A stretch of 52,471 nucleotides of DNA from an uncultured Bacteroidales bacterium. GTDB lineage: Bacteria; Bacteroidota; Bacteroidia; Bacteroidales; UBA932. The position numbers and the translations under genes are program-made. The notes under the pieces were generated by a model that ran no database searches, was not told where the DNA came from, and saw nothing but the letters and a program-made list of their open reading frames with translations. Shown here piece by piece: positions 32,608 through 42,063 of the stretch. Location: NCBI GenBank assembly GCA_900319485.1, contig ONOQ01000012.1, positions 1 to 52,471 of the forward strand, given 5' to 3'. The stretch's first letter is position 1. The number at the start of each line of letters is the position of its first letter.

Positions 32608-35373
32608 ATGAAAAAGATATTTAGATTTACTGTCATCGTCGGGCTCTTTGCTGCGCTGGTTTCACTTACCGGCTGCAAGAAGGAACTGGACGTAGATCCG
32701 ATGGGAGAGAGCTTCTCTTTCAACGGAATGGCCCCCAACCCGGTAATGCGCGGCGCAGCTCTCAAGATCTTCGGCCGCAGCCTTGACCAGGTGAGCGAAG
32801 TCCTCTTTGCCGGAGACGTTTCCGTCACGGAATTCATAGATATCAAGAAGGGCTCCAGGCTGGACACCCTGGAACTGCAGGTACCTTTAGAAGGTCCTGA
32901 GGTGGGTAAGGTTACCATTGTGGCCAAGGACGGACGCAAACTCTCATCTCTGTCCAATCTTGAATTCCTGGAGGGCATAGAGGTGTCATCTTTCTCTCCC
33001 GCTACCGCACTTTCCGGTGACGTAATTACCATCAAGGGTGAATACCTGAATGTGGTAAAGGAAATCATCTTCAGCGGAGAAGACGCCGTGGTTGTGACAT
33101 TTGAAAGCCAGTCACGTCATGAACTCAAGGTTAAGCTCCCGGCCAACGCCGTCAGCGGTCCCGTGATTCTTTCCGACGTAAATGAGATTGAAGACCAGAA
33201 CACCATTCCCAACCACGTTTATACCCCGTCAGAGCTCACAGTGGGAGACCCCACAGTCACAAAGGCAGCAAAGGCAACCTACAAGAGCGGAGACGTGATC
33301 AAAGTCAATGGTGACCACCTTGACATGATCAAGAACGTGGCGGTGCCCCAGGTTGAATCGGTTGACTTCACCCTTGCCGATGACTTAAAGTCCATCAGCT
33401 TCAACCTTCCTCTCAATGCCGCCGACGGCAATATCATCCTCACATCCTATGCCGGCAAGACCTTCGACGCCGGTGAGATTGAGACAGTGAGCGTAACTGA
33501 ACTCACCGTCAAGTCCCTGGCCGAGGATGAACGCTTCAAGGCCGGCACTGACGTTGAAATCGGCGGCTCAGACCTTGACCTTGTGACCAAGGTGGAATTT
33601 GAGAATGCCGAGGCATCATTCTATCTTAGCAAGGACGTGATTGTGGCCACTGTTCCCGCCGCAGCCAAGGATGGTAACATCACCGTAACGCTTGGTTCCG
33701 GCAAACAGGCCTTCACGGATGCCATTGAAGTTGTGAAGCCTGTTGTGACTGGAATTGACAAGACAGATGCCGTGGCAGGTGCCGATATTCTTACTGTAAC
33801 CGGTACAGACCTTGACCTTGTCACAGAGGTGAAGATGGGTACTAAGGAACAGACCTTCATCCCTTGCGAATTCACTTTCATCCAAGAAGATGGAAGCATT
33901 ACCTTCGCTGTTTCTGAAAACGCATATTCCGGTATTGCAACCCTGGTCTCCGCAGCAGGTTATGAGACCACCACATCTTTCATAAACGTTACCTATGACC
34001 TGGCCATAGACATCACCTTCAACGCTTATGAATACCAGTTTGGCAATCCCATTTCCGTTTCCGGCAAGAACCTGATGCAGGTGGAAAGCATTTTGGTGAA
34101 GGGCAAAAAGATAACTTCTTACCTTGAGCGTACAGACAAGTCCCTCTCCTTCAGCCTGCCTGAGGGCATGGGTCCCGGTGTCTATCGCCTGGAGATTACC
34201 CTCATTGACGGAACTCAGCTCACATGGCCTGTACCGTTCTCAGTTGTTGCTCCTTACACGGAGACATTCATATGGCAGGGCAGCCAGATCATCAATGGCT
34301 GGGCAGGCGTGACATTCGGTGACGACCGCTTTATCTGGGCAACCCTTGGCGCCAAGGTAGGTGACCAGGTCCGTATCTACTACACCGCTCCCGAAGAAGG
34401 ATGGTGGGATCTGCAACTTGTGAACGGCCACTGGGGTAACCTCTCCCTGAATGAACTTGGTGGCGGTAACGAAATCAAGCAGGATGCCGGATTCCCCGGC
34501 GGAGCCCAGTCCTTCTCCTTCGAAATCACCGAAGAAGTCCTTGCTTCACTCACTGAAGATGTGGGCTGGGGCGGCGCCTTCATCATCAATGGTGATGGTA
34601 ATGTGGAAATCACCGGCATCTCCCTCATTCAGTTTGGCGCAGGCCCTACAGAAAACAAGAAAGTAATCTGGGAAGGTGAGCACCTGATTGACTGGAGCGG
34701 CGGCTCCGGAGACGACCACAAGGCCCTTACAACCCTGTCATGGGGTGGTTATGACTGGGCCAGCGTAGAAGCAGGTACTGTACTGCGTATCACCTACGAT
34801 GCCGTTGACGGCGTTGAGACTCAGTTCCGTGTTTCCAACGGCAGCTGGGCGGCTCTTCCCGGAACAGTGGATCCGTATAAACCTGAGGAGAGCCCGTTTG
34901 AGCTTGAGCTTACTCAGGAAATGCTGGATGAACTTGTTGCCAATGGCGGTATGGTTATTACCGGACAGGGTGCAACTATCACGGAAGTGGCCCTGGTGAC
35001 AGCCGGTGCAGCTCCTGTGCTCCCTACAGGTGAGACCATTTGGGAAGGTGAGCATCTGATTGACTGGAGCGGCGGCTCCGGAGACGACCACAAGGCTCTT
35101 ACCACTCTGTCATGGGGTGGTTATGACTGGGCCAGCGTTGAGGCCGGAACCACACTTGTCATAGAGTACGACCCTGTTGACGGCGTTGAAACCCAGTTCC
35201 GTATTTCCAACGGCAGCTGGGCGGCCCTTCCCGGAACCGAAGATCCGTACAAGCCGGAGGCAAGCCCGTTTGAGCTTGACCTTACCCAGGAAATGCTGGA
35301 TGAACTTGTGGCTAATGGCGGTATGGTGATTACCGGACAGGGTGCAACTATCACCGCAGTTATTCTCAAGTAG
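32608..35373 (+). CDS. Large surface glycan-binding protein with tandem C-terminal modules
   Basis: This 921-residue lipoprotein starts at MKKIFRFTVIVGLFAALVSL (ATG 32608; a GTG lies 6 bp upstream), with lipobox LTGC. It has about seven IPT/TIG-like repeats (for example LKIFGRSLDQVSEVLFAG, ITIKGEYLNVVKEIIFSG, LTVTGTDLDLVTEV), a long stalk. Then come three carbohydrate-binding-like modules: a diverged one from about residue 550, then two nearly identical 124-residue modules with IWEGEHLIDWSGG and GYDWASVEAGT. The modules resemble CBM11-like beta-sandwiches. A long stalk with repeated binding heads suits polymer capture at the surface. Confidence 0.78.
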   Translation: MKKIFRFTVIVGLFAALVSLTGCKKELDVDPMGESFSFNGMAPNPVMRGAALKIFGRSLDQVSEVLFAGDVSVTEFIDIKKGSRLDTLELQVPLEGPEVGKVTIVAKDGRKLSSLSNLEFLEGIEVSSFSPATALSGDVITIKGEYLNVVKEIIFSGEDAVVVTFESQSRHELKVKLPANAVSGPVILSDVNEIEDQNTIPNHVYTPSELTVGDPTVTKAAKATYKSGDVIKVNGDHLDMIKNVAVPQVESVDFTLADDLKSISFNLPLNAADGNIILTSYAGKTFDAGEIETVSVTELTVKSLAEDERFKAGTDVEIGGSDLDLVTKVEFENAEASFYLSKDVIVATVPAAAKDGNITVTLGSGKQAFTDAIEVVKPVVTGIDKTDAVAGADILTVTGTDLDLVTEVKMGTKEQTFIPCEFTFIQEDGSITFAVSENAYSGIATLVSAAGYETTTSFINVTYDLAIDITFNAYEYQFGNPISVSGKNLMQVESILVKGKKITSYLERTDKSLSFSLPEGMGPGVYRLEITLIDGTQLTWPVPFSVVAPYTETFIWQGSQIINGWAGVTFGDDRFIWATLGAKVGDQVRIYYTAPEEGWWDLQLVNGHWGNLSLNELGGGNEIKQDAGFPGGAQSFSFEITEEVLASLTEDVGWGGAFIINGDGNVEITGISLIQFGAGPTENKKVIWEGEHLIDWSGGSGDDHKALTTLSWGGYDWASVEAGTVLRITYDAVDGVETQFRVSNGSWAALPGTVDPYKPEESPFELELTQEMLDELVANGGMVITGQGATITEVALVTAGAAPVLPTGETIWEGEHLIDWSGGSGDDHKALTTLSWGGYDWASVEAGTTLVIEYDPVDGVETQFRISNGSWAALPGTEDPYKPEASPFELDLTQEMLDELVANGGMVITGQGATITAVILK
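34669..35362 (+). repeat. 372-bp in-frame tandem duplication
   Basis: 34669-34990 and 35041-35362 are nearly identical at the DNA level with an offset of 372 bp (124 codons). Each encodes one binding module. Few differences, many synonymous, indicate a recent duplication or ongoing gene conversion. Confidence 0.9.
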
Positions 35374-35381
35374 TTTTTAAT

Positions 35382-35407
35382 CCGGAGGGGGCCGACCCTC
35401 CCTCCGG
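35382..35407 (+). terminator. Hairpin between the binding-protein block and the enzyme block
   Basis: CCGGAGGG (35382-35389) pairs with CCCTCCGG (35400-35407), in the 53-bp gap between the large binding protein and GH26, the longest gap in the susC-to-epimerase run. No T run follows, so it is more likely a partial terminator or an mRNA-stabilising 3' hairpin, giving more SusCD/SGBP than enzyme. Confidence 0.6.
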
Positions 35408-35426
35408 GTTCCAATAAACTGACTCT

Positions 35427-36866
35427 ATGAAACGTTATCTTATATCGGCTTTGGCCATCTTGGTGGGTCTGGCAGTATCCTGTACCAAACCTGGTACATC
35501 CGGGGAAGGCATCCCAGAGGTCCCGAAGAGTATCTCTTTTGAACCCGCAGAGGTTGTATTCCCCGTAGCTGGAGGCAGCGTATCTCTGATCATATACGCC
35601 CCGGAACGCCCTGTGTTGGAGGATTGTCCCGCCTGGGTGACGTTCAAGGAGGGCGCGTATGACAAGACTAAATATAAGATGACGGCAACCCTTTCGGCAA
35701 ATGGCAATTATTCCTGTGAGCCGGAAATGGGAACCATTGTATTCTCTGCCGGAAGCCTTTCGGGGAGCTTGAAAGTTTCTCAGGATGCCGGCGGAGAACC
35801 GGAGGACGAGCCCGAAGACCCCGTCGAGGAGCCTGTTGCCGATGAATACGACTCCTCTCTCACCAATTCAAACGCCACCGCGGAAGCCCGGAAGGTATAT
35901 GATTTCCTCCGCACGGAATTGGGGGACAGAATCCTGAGCGGAGTCCAGTCCGGAGGCACGGCCAACAACAACGAGCGCGTAAACCAGTTGTTCTCCTTAA
36001 CCGGAGCGCACCCTGCCCTTGCCGGATACGACTACATTTTCCTGCAGTATTCTCCCACGCCGCAGGGGTGGAGCTGGAAGGTAGACTACGGAGATATATC
36101 GGCCCCCAAGGAGCAGTGGGAAAAAGGCGGTCTTGTTTCCTTTATGTGGCACTGGAACGTTCCAAATTCACAGGCCGACTGGGAAAAGGGTAAAAGCGGA
36201 GACTTCGGCGGTTACAACTTCTATTCAGATAAAACCTCCTTCTCCATTGCAAACGCCCTTACTCCCGGGACATGGGAGAATGAGTTCATACTTGCCGATA
36301 TCCAGAAGGTGGCGGGCTATCTGAAACTCCTGCAAGAAGAGGGTATTCCCGTAATCTGGCGCCCCCTCCACGAAGCCGCCGGAAACTACAACCTCTACGG
36401 CAAAACCAACAACGCCTGGTTCTGGTGGGGACGCGGCGGGGCCGATGCCTGCAAGAGCCTTTGGAAACTCCTCCGTGACAAACTGGAAGGGGAATATGGC
36501 CTTAACAACCTTATCTGGGTATGGACCCTTGACGCTGCTGTGGGCGCAGAAGATGAGTATGCATCCTGGTATCCCGGGAATGACCTTGTAGATATTGTGG
36601 GCGTAGATATTTATGCCGATGACACTGATGCCAAGGCCCGCCAGTACAACGCTGCCGTAAAGCTCTCGGGCGGACATAAAATGGTCACGCTCAGCGAATG
36701 CGGCAATATCCCGGATCCTTCCAAGTGTCACGCAGAATCTCAGGCGTGGCGCTGGTTCCTCACCTGGGATCTTGAGAGCTATTCTCTCAACACTGACTCT
36801 TATTGGAAAACACTTATGTCTTCTCCTCTTGTAGTAACCAGGGAGAAGATGCCATCACTTAAGTAG
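35427..36866 (+). CDS. BACON-GH26 endo-beta-mannanase, lipoprotein
   Basis: This 479-residue lipoprotein (lipobox LAVSC, C19) has a BACON domain (about 35-120, ending LKVSQDAG), an acidic Glu/Pro linker (122-140) and a GH26 TIM barrel. Catalytic residues are the acid/base E316 in WRPLHEAAGN and nucleophile E424 in TLSECGN; WFWWGRGG and WVWTLD line the cleft. BACON domains act as stalks that hold the enzyme off the membrane, so this is probably a surface enzyme that makes the first cuts in mannan. It is followed 3 bp later by another BACON enzyme with a similar N-terminus. Confidence 0.92.
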   Translation: MKRYLISALAILVGLAVSCTKPGTSGEGIPEVPKSISFEPAEVVFPVAGGSVSLIIYAPERPVLEDCPAWVTFKEGAYDKTKYKMTATLSANGNYSCEPEMGTIVFSAGSLSGSLKVSQDAGGEPEDEPEDPVEEPVADEYDSSLTNSNATAEARKVYDFLRTELGDRILSGVQSGGTANNNERVNQLFSLTGAHPALAGYDYIFLQYSPTPQGWSWKVDYGDISAPKEQWEKGGLVSFMWHWNVPNSQADWEKGKSGDFGGYNFYSDKTSFSIANALTPGTWENEFILADIQKVAGYLKLLQEEGIPVIWRPLHEAAGNYNLYGKTNNAWFWWGRGGADACKSLWKLLRDKLEGEYGLNNLIWVWTLDAAVGAEDEYASWYPGNDLVDIVGVDIYADDTDAKARQYNAAVKLSGGHKMVTLSECGNIPDPSKCHAESQAWRWFLTWDLESYSLNTDSYWKTLMSSPLVVTREKMPSLK

Positions 36867-36869
36867 TAT

Positions 36870-38396
36870 ATGAGATACTTTTCACAGATTCTGGCCCTTT
36901 GCCTTATTTCCGTAGCCTGCTGCTGCGGAAAGCCGCAGGCAAACACTGAAGACACCGCTGCCGCAGTTCCCACTTCCATCACGCTTTCTCCTGACAATGT
37001 TTCGGCAGAAGCTGCCGGCGGGTCTCAGCAGATTACAGTCACCTCTCCCGCGCGTCCGTCATTCTCCGGCCTTCCGGACTGGATTACGGTAAAAGACGGT
37101 GTATACAACAAGACCACCTACAAGATTACCGTTACACTGATTGTTTCAGAGAATACCTCTTATGACAAGCGTTCGGCTACTCTTACCGTGTCGGCCAAAG
37201 GTGCTCCGGATGCCTCCCTTTCAGTATCTCAGGAAGGGAAGGAGAAGGAGATAGACCCTTCAGACATAAACAACAGCGCCATGGCACGCACCAGGGAACT
37301 CGGTCTTGGCTGGAATATGGGAAACCACTTTGACGCATATGCCAACGGAGTGGCCGATGAAACCGCATGGCAGGGGAAAAAGGCCACACAGGCCACATTT
37401 ACCGGCATTAAGGCCAAGGGCTTTACCAGCGTGCGCATCCCTGTTACCTGGCTGGGACACATTGGCGAGGCCCCGGACTATACCCTGGACCAGGTTTGGC
37501 TTAACCGTGTGTATGAAGTAGTGGGCTTTGCAGAGAACGCGGGCCTTAAAGTCATTATCAATACCCACCACGACGAAGACCACGGCGACGGCCACTGGCT
37601 GGACCTTCGCGGCGCCGTTAACAACGACGAAATCAATGCTAAGATAAAGGAGGAAATTGCCGCCGTCTGGACCCAGATTGCCACCAAGTTCAATGACAAG
37701 GGAGACTTCCTCATGTTTGAGTCCTTCAATGAGCTTATCTTTGGCGGCGAATGGTCGTCCAGTTCCAATACTGAGAAAAAATGCAATGTCATAAACGAGT
37801 GGAACCAGGTGTTTGTGGATGCGGTGCGTGCAACAAAAGGCAATAACGAAACCCGCTGGCTGGGAGTTCCCGGATATGCTGCAAGCCCCAATTATCTGTC
37901 CTATGTAACTGTACCGCAGGATCCCTCAGGCAAGGTTATGCTTGCATTCCACTGCTATGATCCCTACAATTTCACAATAGGGGATGCCCAGACAGAGGAC
38001 TGGGGCCATACCGGTTCTTCATTCAAGAACGGTGAGAGCGAAATCAATTCCCTGTTCTATTCCATCTTTAAGGATTATGTGGCAAAGGACATTCCTGTCT
38101 ATATGGGAGAATTCGGGTGCTCAATGCGTGACAAAACCAACTCCAAGGCCTGGGCCTACTATCTCTATTATCTTGAATATGTGGTTAAGGCCGCCAAAAC
38201 TTACGGATTTGCCCCATTCCTTTGGGATAATGGTGCCAGCGGTGCAGGTAAGGAACGTCATGGTTACATTGACCATGGTACGGGCAACTACATGGGTAAC
38301 GGTGAAGAACCGGTAAAGGCTATGGTAAAGGCCTGGAACACGGACAGTTCCAACTACACCCTGCAGTCTGTCTATGACTCCGCCCCTTCTTTCTAG
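36870..38396 (+). CDS. BACON-GH5 (GH5_4-like) endo-beta-glucanase
   Basis: This 508-residue protein has a lipoprotein-like leader with several cysteines (VACCCG), a BACON domain (about 34-123, ending LSVSQEG) and a GH5 barrel. The opening GLGWNMGNHFDAY, the VIINTHHDEDHG strand, acid/base E288 in FESFNELIFGG and nucleophile E414 in YMGEFGCS resemble subfamily 4, whose members cut xyloglucan, mixed-linkage glucan or glucomannan. The BACON-GH5_4 layout is that of the Bacteroides ovatus xyloglucanase BoGH5A. In a mannan locus it could attack glucomannan. The subfamily call is by motif only. Confidence 0.85.
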   Translation: MRYFSQILALCLISVACCCGKPQANTEDTAAAVPTSITLSPDNVSAEAAGGSQQITVTSPARPSFSGLPDWITVKDGVYNKTTYKITVTLIVSENTSYDKRSATLTVSAKGAPDASLSVSQEGKEKEIDPSDINNSAMARTRELGLGWNMGNHFDAYANGVADETAWQGKKATQATFTGIKAKGFTSVRIPVTWLGHIGEAPDYTLDQVWLNRVYEVVGFAENAGLKVIINTHHDEDHGDGHWLDLRGAVNNDEINAKIKEEIAAVWTQIATKFNDKGDFLMFESFNELIFGGEWSSSSNTEKKCNVINEWNQVFVDAVRATKGNNETRWLGVPGYAASPNYLSYVTVPQDPSGKVMLAFHCYDPYNFTIGDAQTEDWGHTGSSFKNGESEINSLFYSIFKDYVAKDIPVYMGEFGCSMRDKTNSKAWAYYLYYLEYVVKAAKTYGFAPFLWDNGASGAGKERHGYIDHGTGNYMGNGEEPVKAMVKAWNTDSSNYTLQSVYDSAPSF

Positions 38397-38400
38397 GATT

Positions 38401-39498
38401 ATGAAGCATATAGTTCACATACTTGCGGCCCTGGCCGTTATATCAGCCTGCGGCCCGCGTGACAAAAAACCTATGGAAACGCCCAAGGATGAGCTTGTGC
38501 ACAGGCTTTTCACCTATGCGGAGAACGGCCAGATTGCATACGGCCATCAGGACGACCTTTTCTATGGTCACACCTGGAAGGTGACTGACCCGGAGAACGA
38601 TCCCCTTGAGCGCTCCGACGTAAAGGACGTTACCGGGAAGTACCCCGTGCTCCTTGGCTGTGACCTTGGCGGCATTGAACTGGGGGCCGATAAAAACCTA
38701 GACGGCGTGCCCTTTGACCTTATGCGGAGGGCGGCTCAAAAGCACGCGGAACGTGGCGGCATAGTCACCTTCTCCTGGCACCCCAGGAACCCCCTCACCG
38801 GTGGAGACGCCTGGGACATTTCCTCCGACCAGGTGGTGAAATCCGTCCTCAAAGGCGGGGAGAAAGAGCGTGAATTCCGCACCTGGCTACAGCGTGCCGC
38901 AGTTTTTTTGGAATCCATCGGCCCGGATGTTCCCATCATTTTCCGCCCCTGGCATGAAAACATAGGCAGTTGGTTCTGGTGGGGAGGGAAACTCTGCACC
39001 CCTGAGGAGTACCAGGAACTTTTCCGCGCCACCTGGCTCTATTTCACCAAGGACCGCGGCCTCACAAACATCCTCTGGTGCTACTCTCCCAACGGAGACG
39101 TCCGCCCGGAAGACTATATGAGCAGGTACCCCGGGGATGAATTCGTGGATATCCTTGGCGTTGATACTTATGAGTATGTGGGAGGCGGCAGCGTGGAGGA
39201 AGCATCGGCCCATTACAAGGGCGAACTCCGCCGCATCCTTACCTTCCTCACGGCCCTTTCCTACGAGCACCAGAAACTGATGTGCCTCTCCGAAACCGGC
39301 CTTGAGGGCCTTGTAGACCCCTCCTGGTGGACAGAGACGGTATATCCCGTCATCAAAGACTTCGGAATCAGTTACCTCCTAACCTGGCGTAACGCCCACG
39401 ACAAACCTGAACACTTCTACGCCGCCTGGAAGGGCTTCGAGTATGAAGACGATATGAAAGACTTCGCTGAATTTGACAACATTCTTTTCCTTGACTGA
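38401..39498 (+). CDS. GH26 beta-mannanase (exo-type candidate), lipoprotein
   Basis: This 365-residue enzyme starts at [17 protein letters not shown] (ATG 38401), lipobox C17, and has no BACON domain. The motif [13 protein letters not shown] near residue 47 is shared with Bacteroides GH26 mannobiohydrolases such as BoMan26A. The acid/base is E186 in FRPWHENIG and the nucleophile E298 in [12 protein letters not shown] is also typical. It would release mannobiose from chain ends in the periplasm, feeding the epimerase/GH130 route. The exo mode is inferred from similarity. The start lies 4 bp after the GH5 stop and the stop touches GH130. Confidence 0.88.
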   Translation: MKHIVHILAALAVISACGPRDKKPMETPKDELVHRLFTYAENGQIAYGHQDDLFYGHTWKVTDPENDPLERSDVKDVTGKYPVLLGCDLGGIELGADKNLDGVPFDLMRRAAQKHAERGGIVTFSWHPRNPLTGGDAWDISSDQVVKSVLKGGEKEREFRTWLQRAAVFLESIGPDVPIIFRPWHENIGSWFWWGGKLCTPEEYQELFRATWLYFTKDRGLTNILWCYSPNGDVRPEDYMSRYPGDEFVDILGVDTYEYVGGGSVEEASAHYKGELRRILTFLTALSYEHQKLMCLSETGLEGLVDPSWWTETVYPVIKDFGISYLLTWRNAHDKPEHFYAAWKGFEYEDDMKDFAEFDNILFLD

Positions 39499-39499
39499 T

Positions 39500-40651
39500 A
39501 TGAACTTTGAGCAAAGACTTGCCTGGCTGAAAAAGTGCCACAGTGAACTTCTTGAGAAGCCTAACGTCCCTATCGAGGGCAACGGTATCTATGAGCGTTG
39601 GGAAAACCCCATCCTTACGGCGGCTCACGCCCCGCTTGAGTGGCGCTATGACCTTGACAAGGAGCGCAATCCCTTCCTTATGGAAAGGATAGGGGTGAAT
39701 GCAACCCTTAACTCCGGCGCCATCAAGTGGAATGGAAAATACGTGCTTGTAGTGCGCGTGGAAGGGAATGACCGCAAGAGTTTCTTTGCGGTTGCCGAAA
39801 GCCCCAACGGCGTGGACAATTTCAAGTTCTGGCCCCGTCCCATCACTATGCCTGAATGGGGTGAACCGGCCACCAACGTGTACGATATGCGCCTCACCGC
39901 CCACGAAGACGGCTGGATCTACGGTATTTTCTGCGTGGAGCGCAAGGACCACACCCTGGAAGGGGACCTCTCCGCCGCAACGGCCGCGGCAGGAGTTGCC
40001 CGCACGAAGGACCTTGTGAACTGGGAGCGGCTTCCGGATATTCAGTCCCGCAGCCAGCAGCGGAACGTTGTCCTGCACCCTGAGTTCGTGAACGGCAAAT
40101 ATGCCCTCTACACACGCCCTCAGGACGGATTCATTGATGCGGGAAGCGGCGGCGGCATCGGCTGGGCGCTTGTGGACACCATGGACGGCGCGGTGATCAA
40201 GGAGGAAAAGATCATAAACCTCCGCCATTACCACACCATCAAGGAAGTGAAAAACGGAGAAGGCCCCCATCCCATCAAGACACCCAAGGGCTGGCTCCAC
40301 CTTGCCCACGGCGTACGCGGCTGCGCCAGCGGCCTCCGCTATGTCCTCTATATGTATATGACGGCCCTGGACGACCCTTCACGCGTGATTGCGGAGCCCG
40401 GCGGCTACTTTATGGTTCCCCAGGGCTGGGAGTACATAGGTGACGTTATGAACGTAGTCTTTTCCAACGGCTGGATTGCCGATCCCGACGGCCGCGTATT
40501 CATCTACTACGCCTCCTCCGACACCCGTATGCACGTTGCCACCTCTACCGTGGACCGCCTTGTGGACTACTGCCTGAACACTCCTGCCGACGGTTTCCGC
40601 ACAGGGCTGTCCGTTCAGGCCATCAACCGCCTCATAGACCTTAACAAATAA
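39500..40651 (+). CDS. GH130_1 4-O-beta-D-mannosyl-D-glucose phosphorylase
   Basis: This 383-residue cytoplasmic enzyme starts at [10 protein letters not shown] (ATG 39500), one base past the GH26 stop, and has no signal peptide. It is close to the B. fragilis mannosylglucose phosphorylase family: [33 protein letters not shown], the proton-donor D129 in [25 protein letters not shown] and [16 protein letters not shown]. It splits mannosyl-beta-1,4-glucose with phosphate into mannose-1-phosphate and glucose. Its substrate is made by the AGE-family epimerase at the end of the operon. Confidence 0.94.
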   Translation: MNFEQRLAWLKKCHSELLEKPNVPIEGNGIYERWENPILTAAHAPLEWRYDLDKERNPFLMERIGVNATLNSGAIKWNGKYVLVVRVEGNDRKSFFAVAESPNGVDNFKFWPRPITMPEWGEPATNVYDMRLTAHEDGWIYGIFCVERKDHTLEGDLSAATAAAGVARTKDLVNWERLPDIQSRSQQRNVVLHPEFVNGKYALYTRPQDGFIDAGSGGGIGWALVDTMDGAVIKEEKIINLRHYHTIKEVKNGEGPHPIKTPKGWLHLAHGVRGCASGLRYVLYMYMTALDDPSRVIAEPGGYFMVPQGWEYIGDVMNVVFSNGWIADPDGRVFIYYASSDTRMHVATSTVDRLVDYCLNTPADGFRTGLSVQAINRLIDLNK

Positions 40652-42063
40652 TGAAAACGCTTCTTCTCCTGGCGGCCCTTGTGCTGTCCAATATCTTCAG
40701 TGACCACGCAGTTATGCAGCGTGAGACCACGGCTCCCGTATGGGGCTGGGGTGAACCCGGCCAGACCGTTTCAGTAAAAACCTCTTGGGACGGAAAGACG
40801 GTGAAGACAAAAGTGGCCGATGACGGCTCCTGGAAAGTATGGGTGAGTACCGGCAAGGCCGGCGGTTCCTACTCCATCACCGTAAAGAGCGGCAGGGAAA
40901 AACTTACCGTTAGTGACATCGCTTTCGGTGAAGTATGGATCTGCTCCGGACAGTCCAATATGGAAATGCCGGTAAGCGGATTCGGTTTCCAGGGAATTGA
41001 AGGCAGCACGGAGGCTATACTTGAAGCCGCAGAAACGGCCTCTCAGATACGTGTGTTTGACATTAAGACTCCAAAATGCACAGAGCCCCGGAAGGATGTT
41101 GATGCCGTATGGGCATATTCCACCGGAGACGTGGTTTCAAGGACATCGGCCGTTGGATACTTCTTTGCGAAGAGGCTATCAAAGGCTCTCGGCGTTCCCG
41201 TAGGCATCATAGTTAATGCCTGGGGCGGCAGCCGCATAGAGCCCTGGATGACAAGGGAGGCCATTGACCGCGTGGATCTCACCCCAGAAGAGAGGGCCGA
41301 AATAGACTCCATTGTTGAGCAGCCTGACCGCTGGCCGGAGTCTCCTGAACTTATCTGGAACGGCCGCGTAAAACCCATAGCGGGCTATGCCGCAAAGGGC
41401 TTCCTGTGGTATCAGGGATGTTCAAATATCGGCCAGAGGGGCTGCTACGACCGCCTTCAGGCGTCTATGCTGCGTCTCTGGAGAGATTCCTGGGGAAGGG
41501 GAGATATGCCTTTCATCTATGCTCTCCTTGCGCCCTATCATCACGGAGACTCTGACGGCAGGTGGCGCCCCTTCTTCGTGGAGGCCCAGATGAGGATGGC
41601 GTCGGAGACAACCAACGCCTGGTACGTATGCACGGAAACACTCGGAGACCCGGTCACCATCCATCCCCCTTACAAGAGGGAGGTTGCCGATATGATGGAA
41701 CTCACCGCCCTCCAGAACGTTTACGGCATCCCAACCGGCATCTCCATAGAGCCTGCGCTCCTCAAGGACCTTGCCCTGGAAGAGGACGGCACCGTGAAGG
41801 TATGGCTTACAAACGTATGGAGTAACCTTGGCTCAATGACTTCACGTGAGGTGGTGGGCTTTGAACTTGCCGGCGAGGACCGGGAGTTCCACCTTGCAAA
41901 GGCGGAGGTTGACTGGGACGGAGAGACCATAATTGTGAGGTGTCCGGAAGTTCCCAAGCCCGTAGCCGTACGCTATGCCTGGCGCAACTGGATGGGCGCA
42001 AACCTCCAGAAGACAAGCGGCATCCCCGTGCCGCCCTTCCGCACAGATGACTGGGAATACTGA
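40651..42063 (+). CDS. SASA-family carbohydrate acetylesterase
   Basis: This 470-residue protein has a short N-terminal hydrophobic leader and the SASA (sialate O-acetylesterase-like) SGNH fold: VWICSGQSNMEMP with nucleophile S102, IVNAWGGSRIEPW, GFLWYQGCSN and the Asp/His region IHPPYKREVADMM. In a mannan PUL such esterases remove acetyl groups from acetylated (gluco)mannan; that role is inferred from context. The ATG overlaps the GH130 stop (TAATG) and its own stop overlaps the GH31 start (TGATG), so translation is coupled. Confidence 0.85.
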   Translation: MKTLLLLAALVLSNIFSDHAVMQRETTAPVWGWGEPGQTVSVKTSWDGKTVKTKVADDGSWKVWVSTGKAGGSYSITVKSGREKLTVSDIAFGEVWICSGQSNMEMPVSGFGFQGIEGSTEAILEAAETASQIRVFDIKTPKCTEPRKDVDAVWAYSTGDVVSRTSAVGYFFAKRLSKALGVPVGIIVNAWGGSRIEPWMTREAIDRVDLTPEERAEIDSIVEQPDRWPESPELIWNGRVKPIAGYAAKGFLWYQGCSNIGQRGCYDRLQASMLRLWRDSWGRGDMPFIYALLAPYHHGDSDGRWRPFFVEAQMRMASETTNAWYVCTETLGDPVTIHPPYKREVADMMELTALQNVYGIPTGISIEPALLKDLALEEDGTVKVWLTNVWSNLGSMTSREVVGFELAGEDREFHLAKAEVDWDGETIIVRCPEVPKPVAVRYAWRNWMGANLQKTSGIPVPPFRTDDWEY

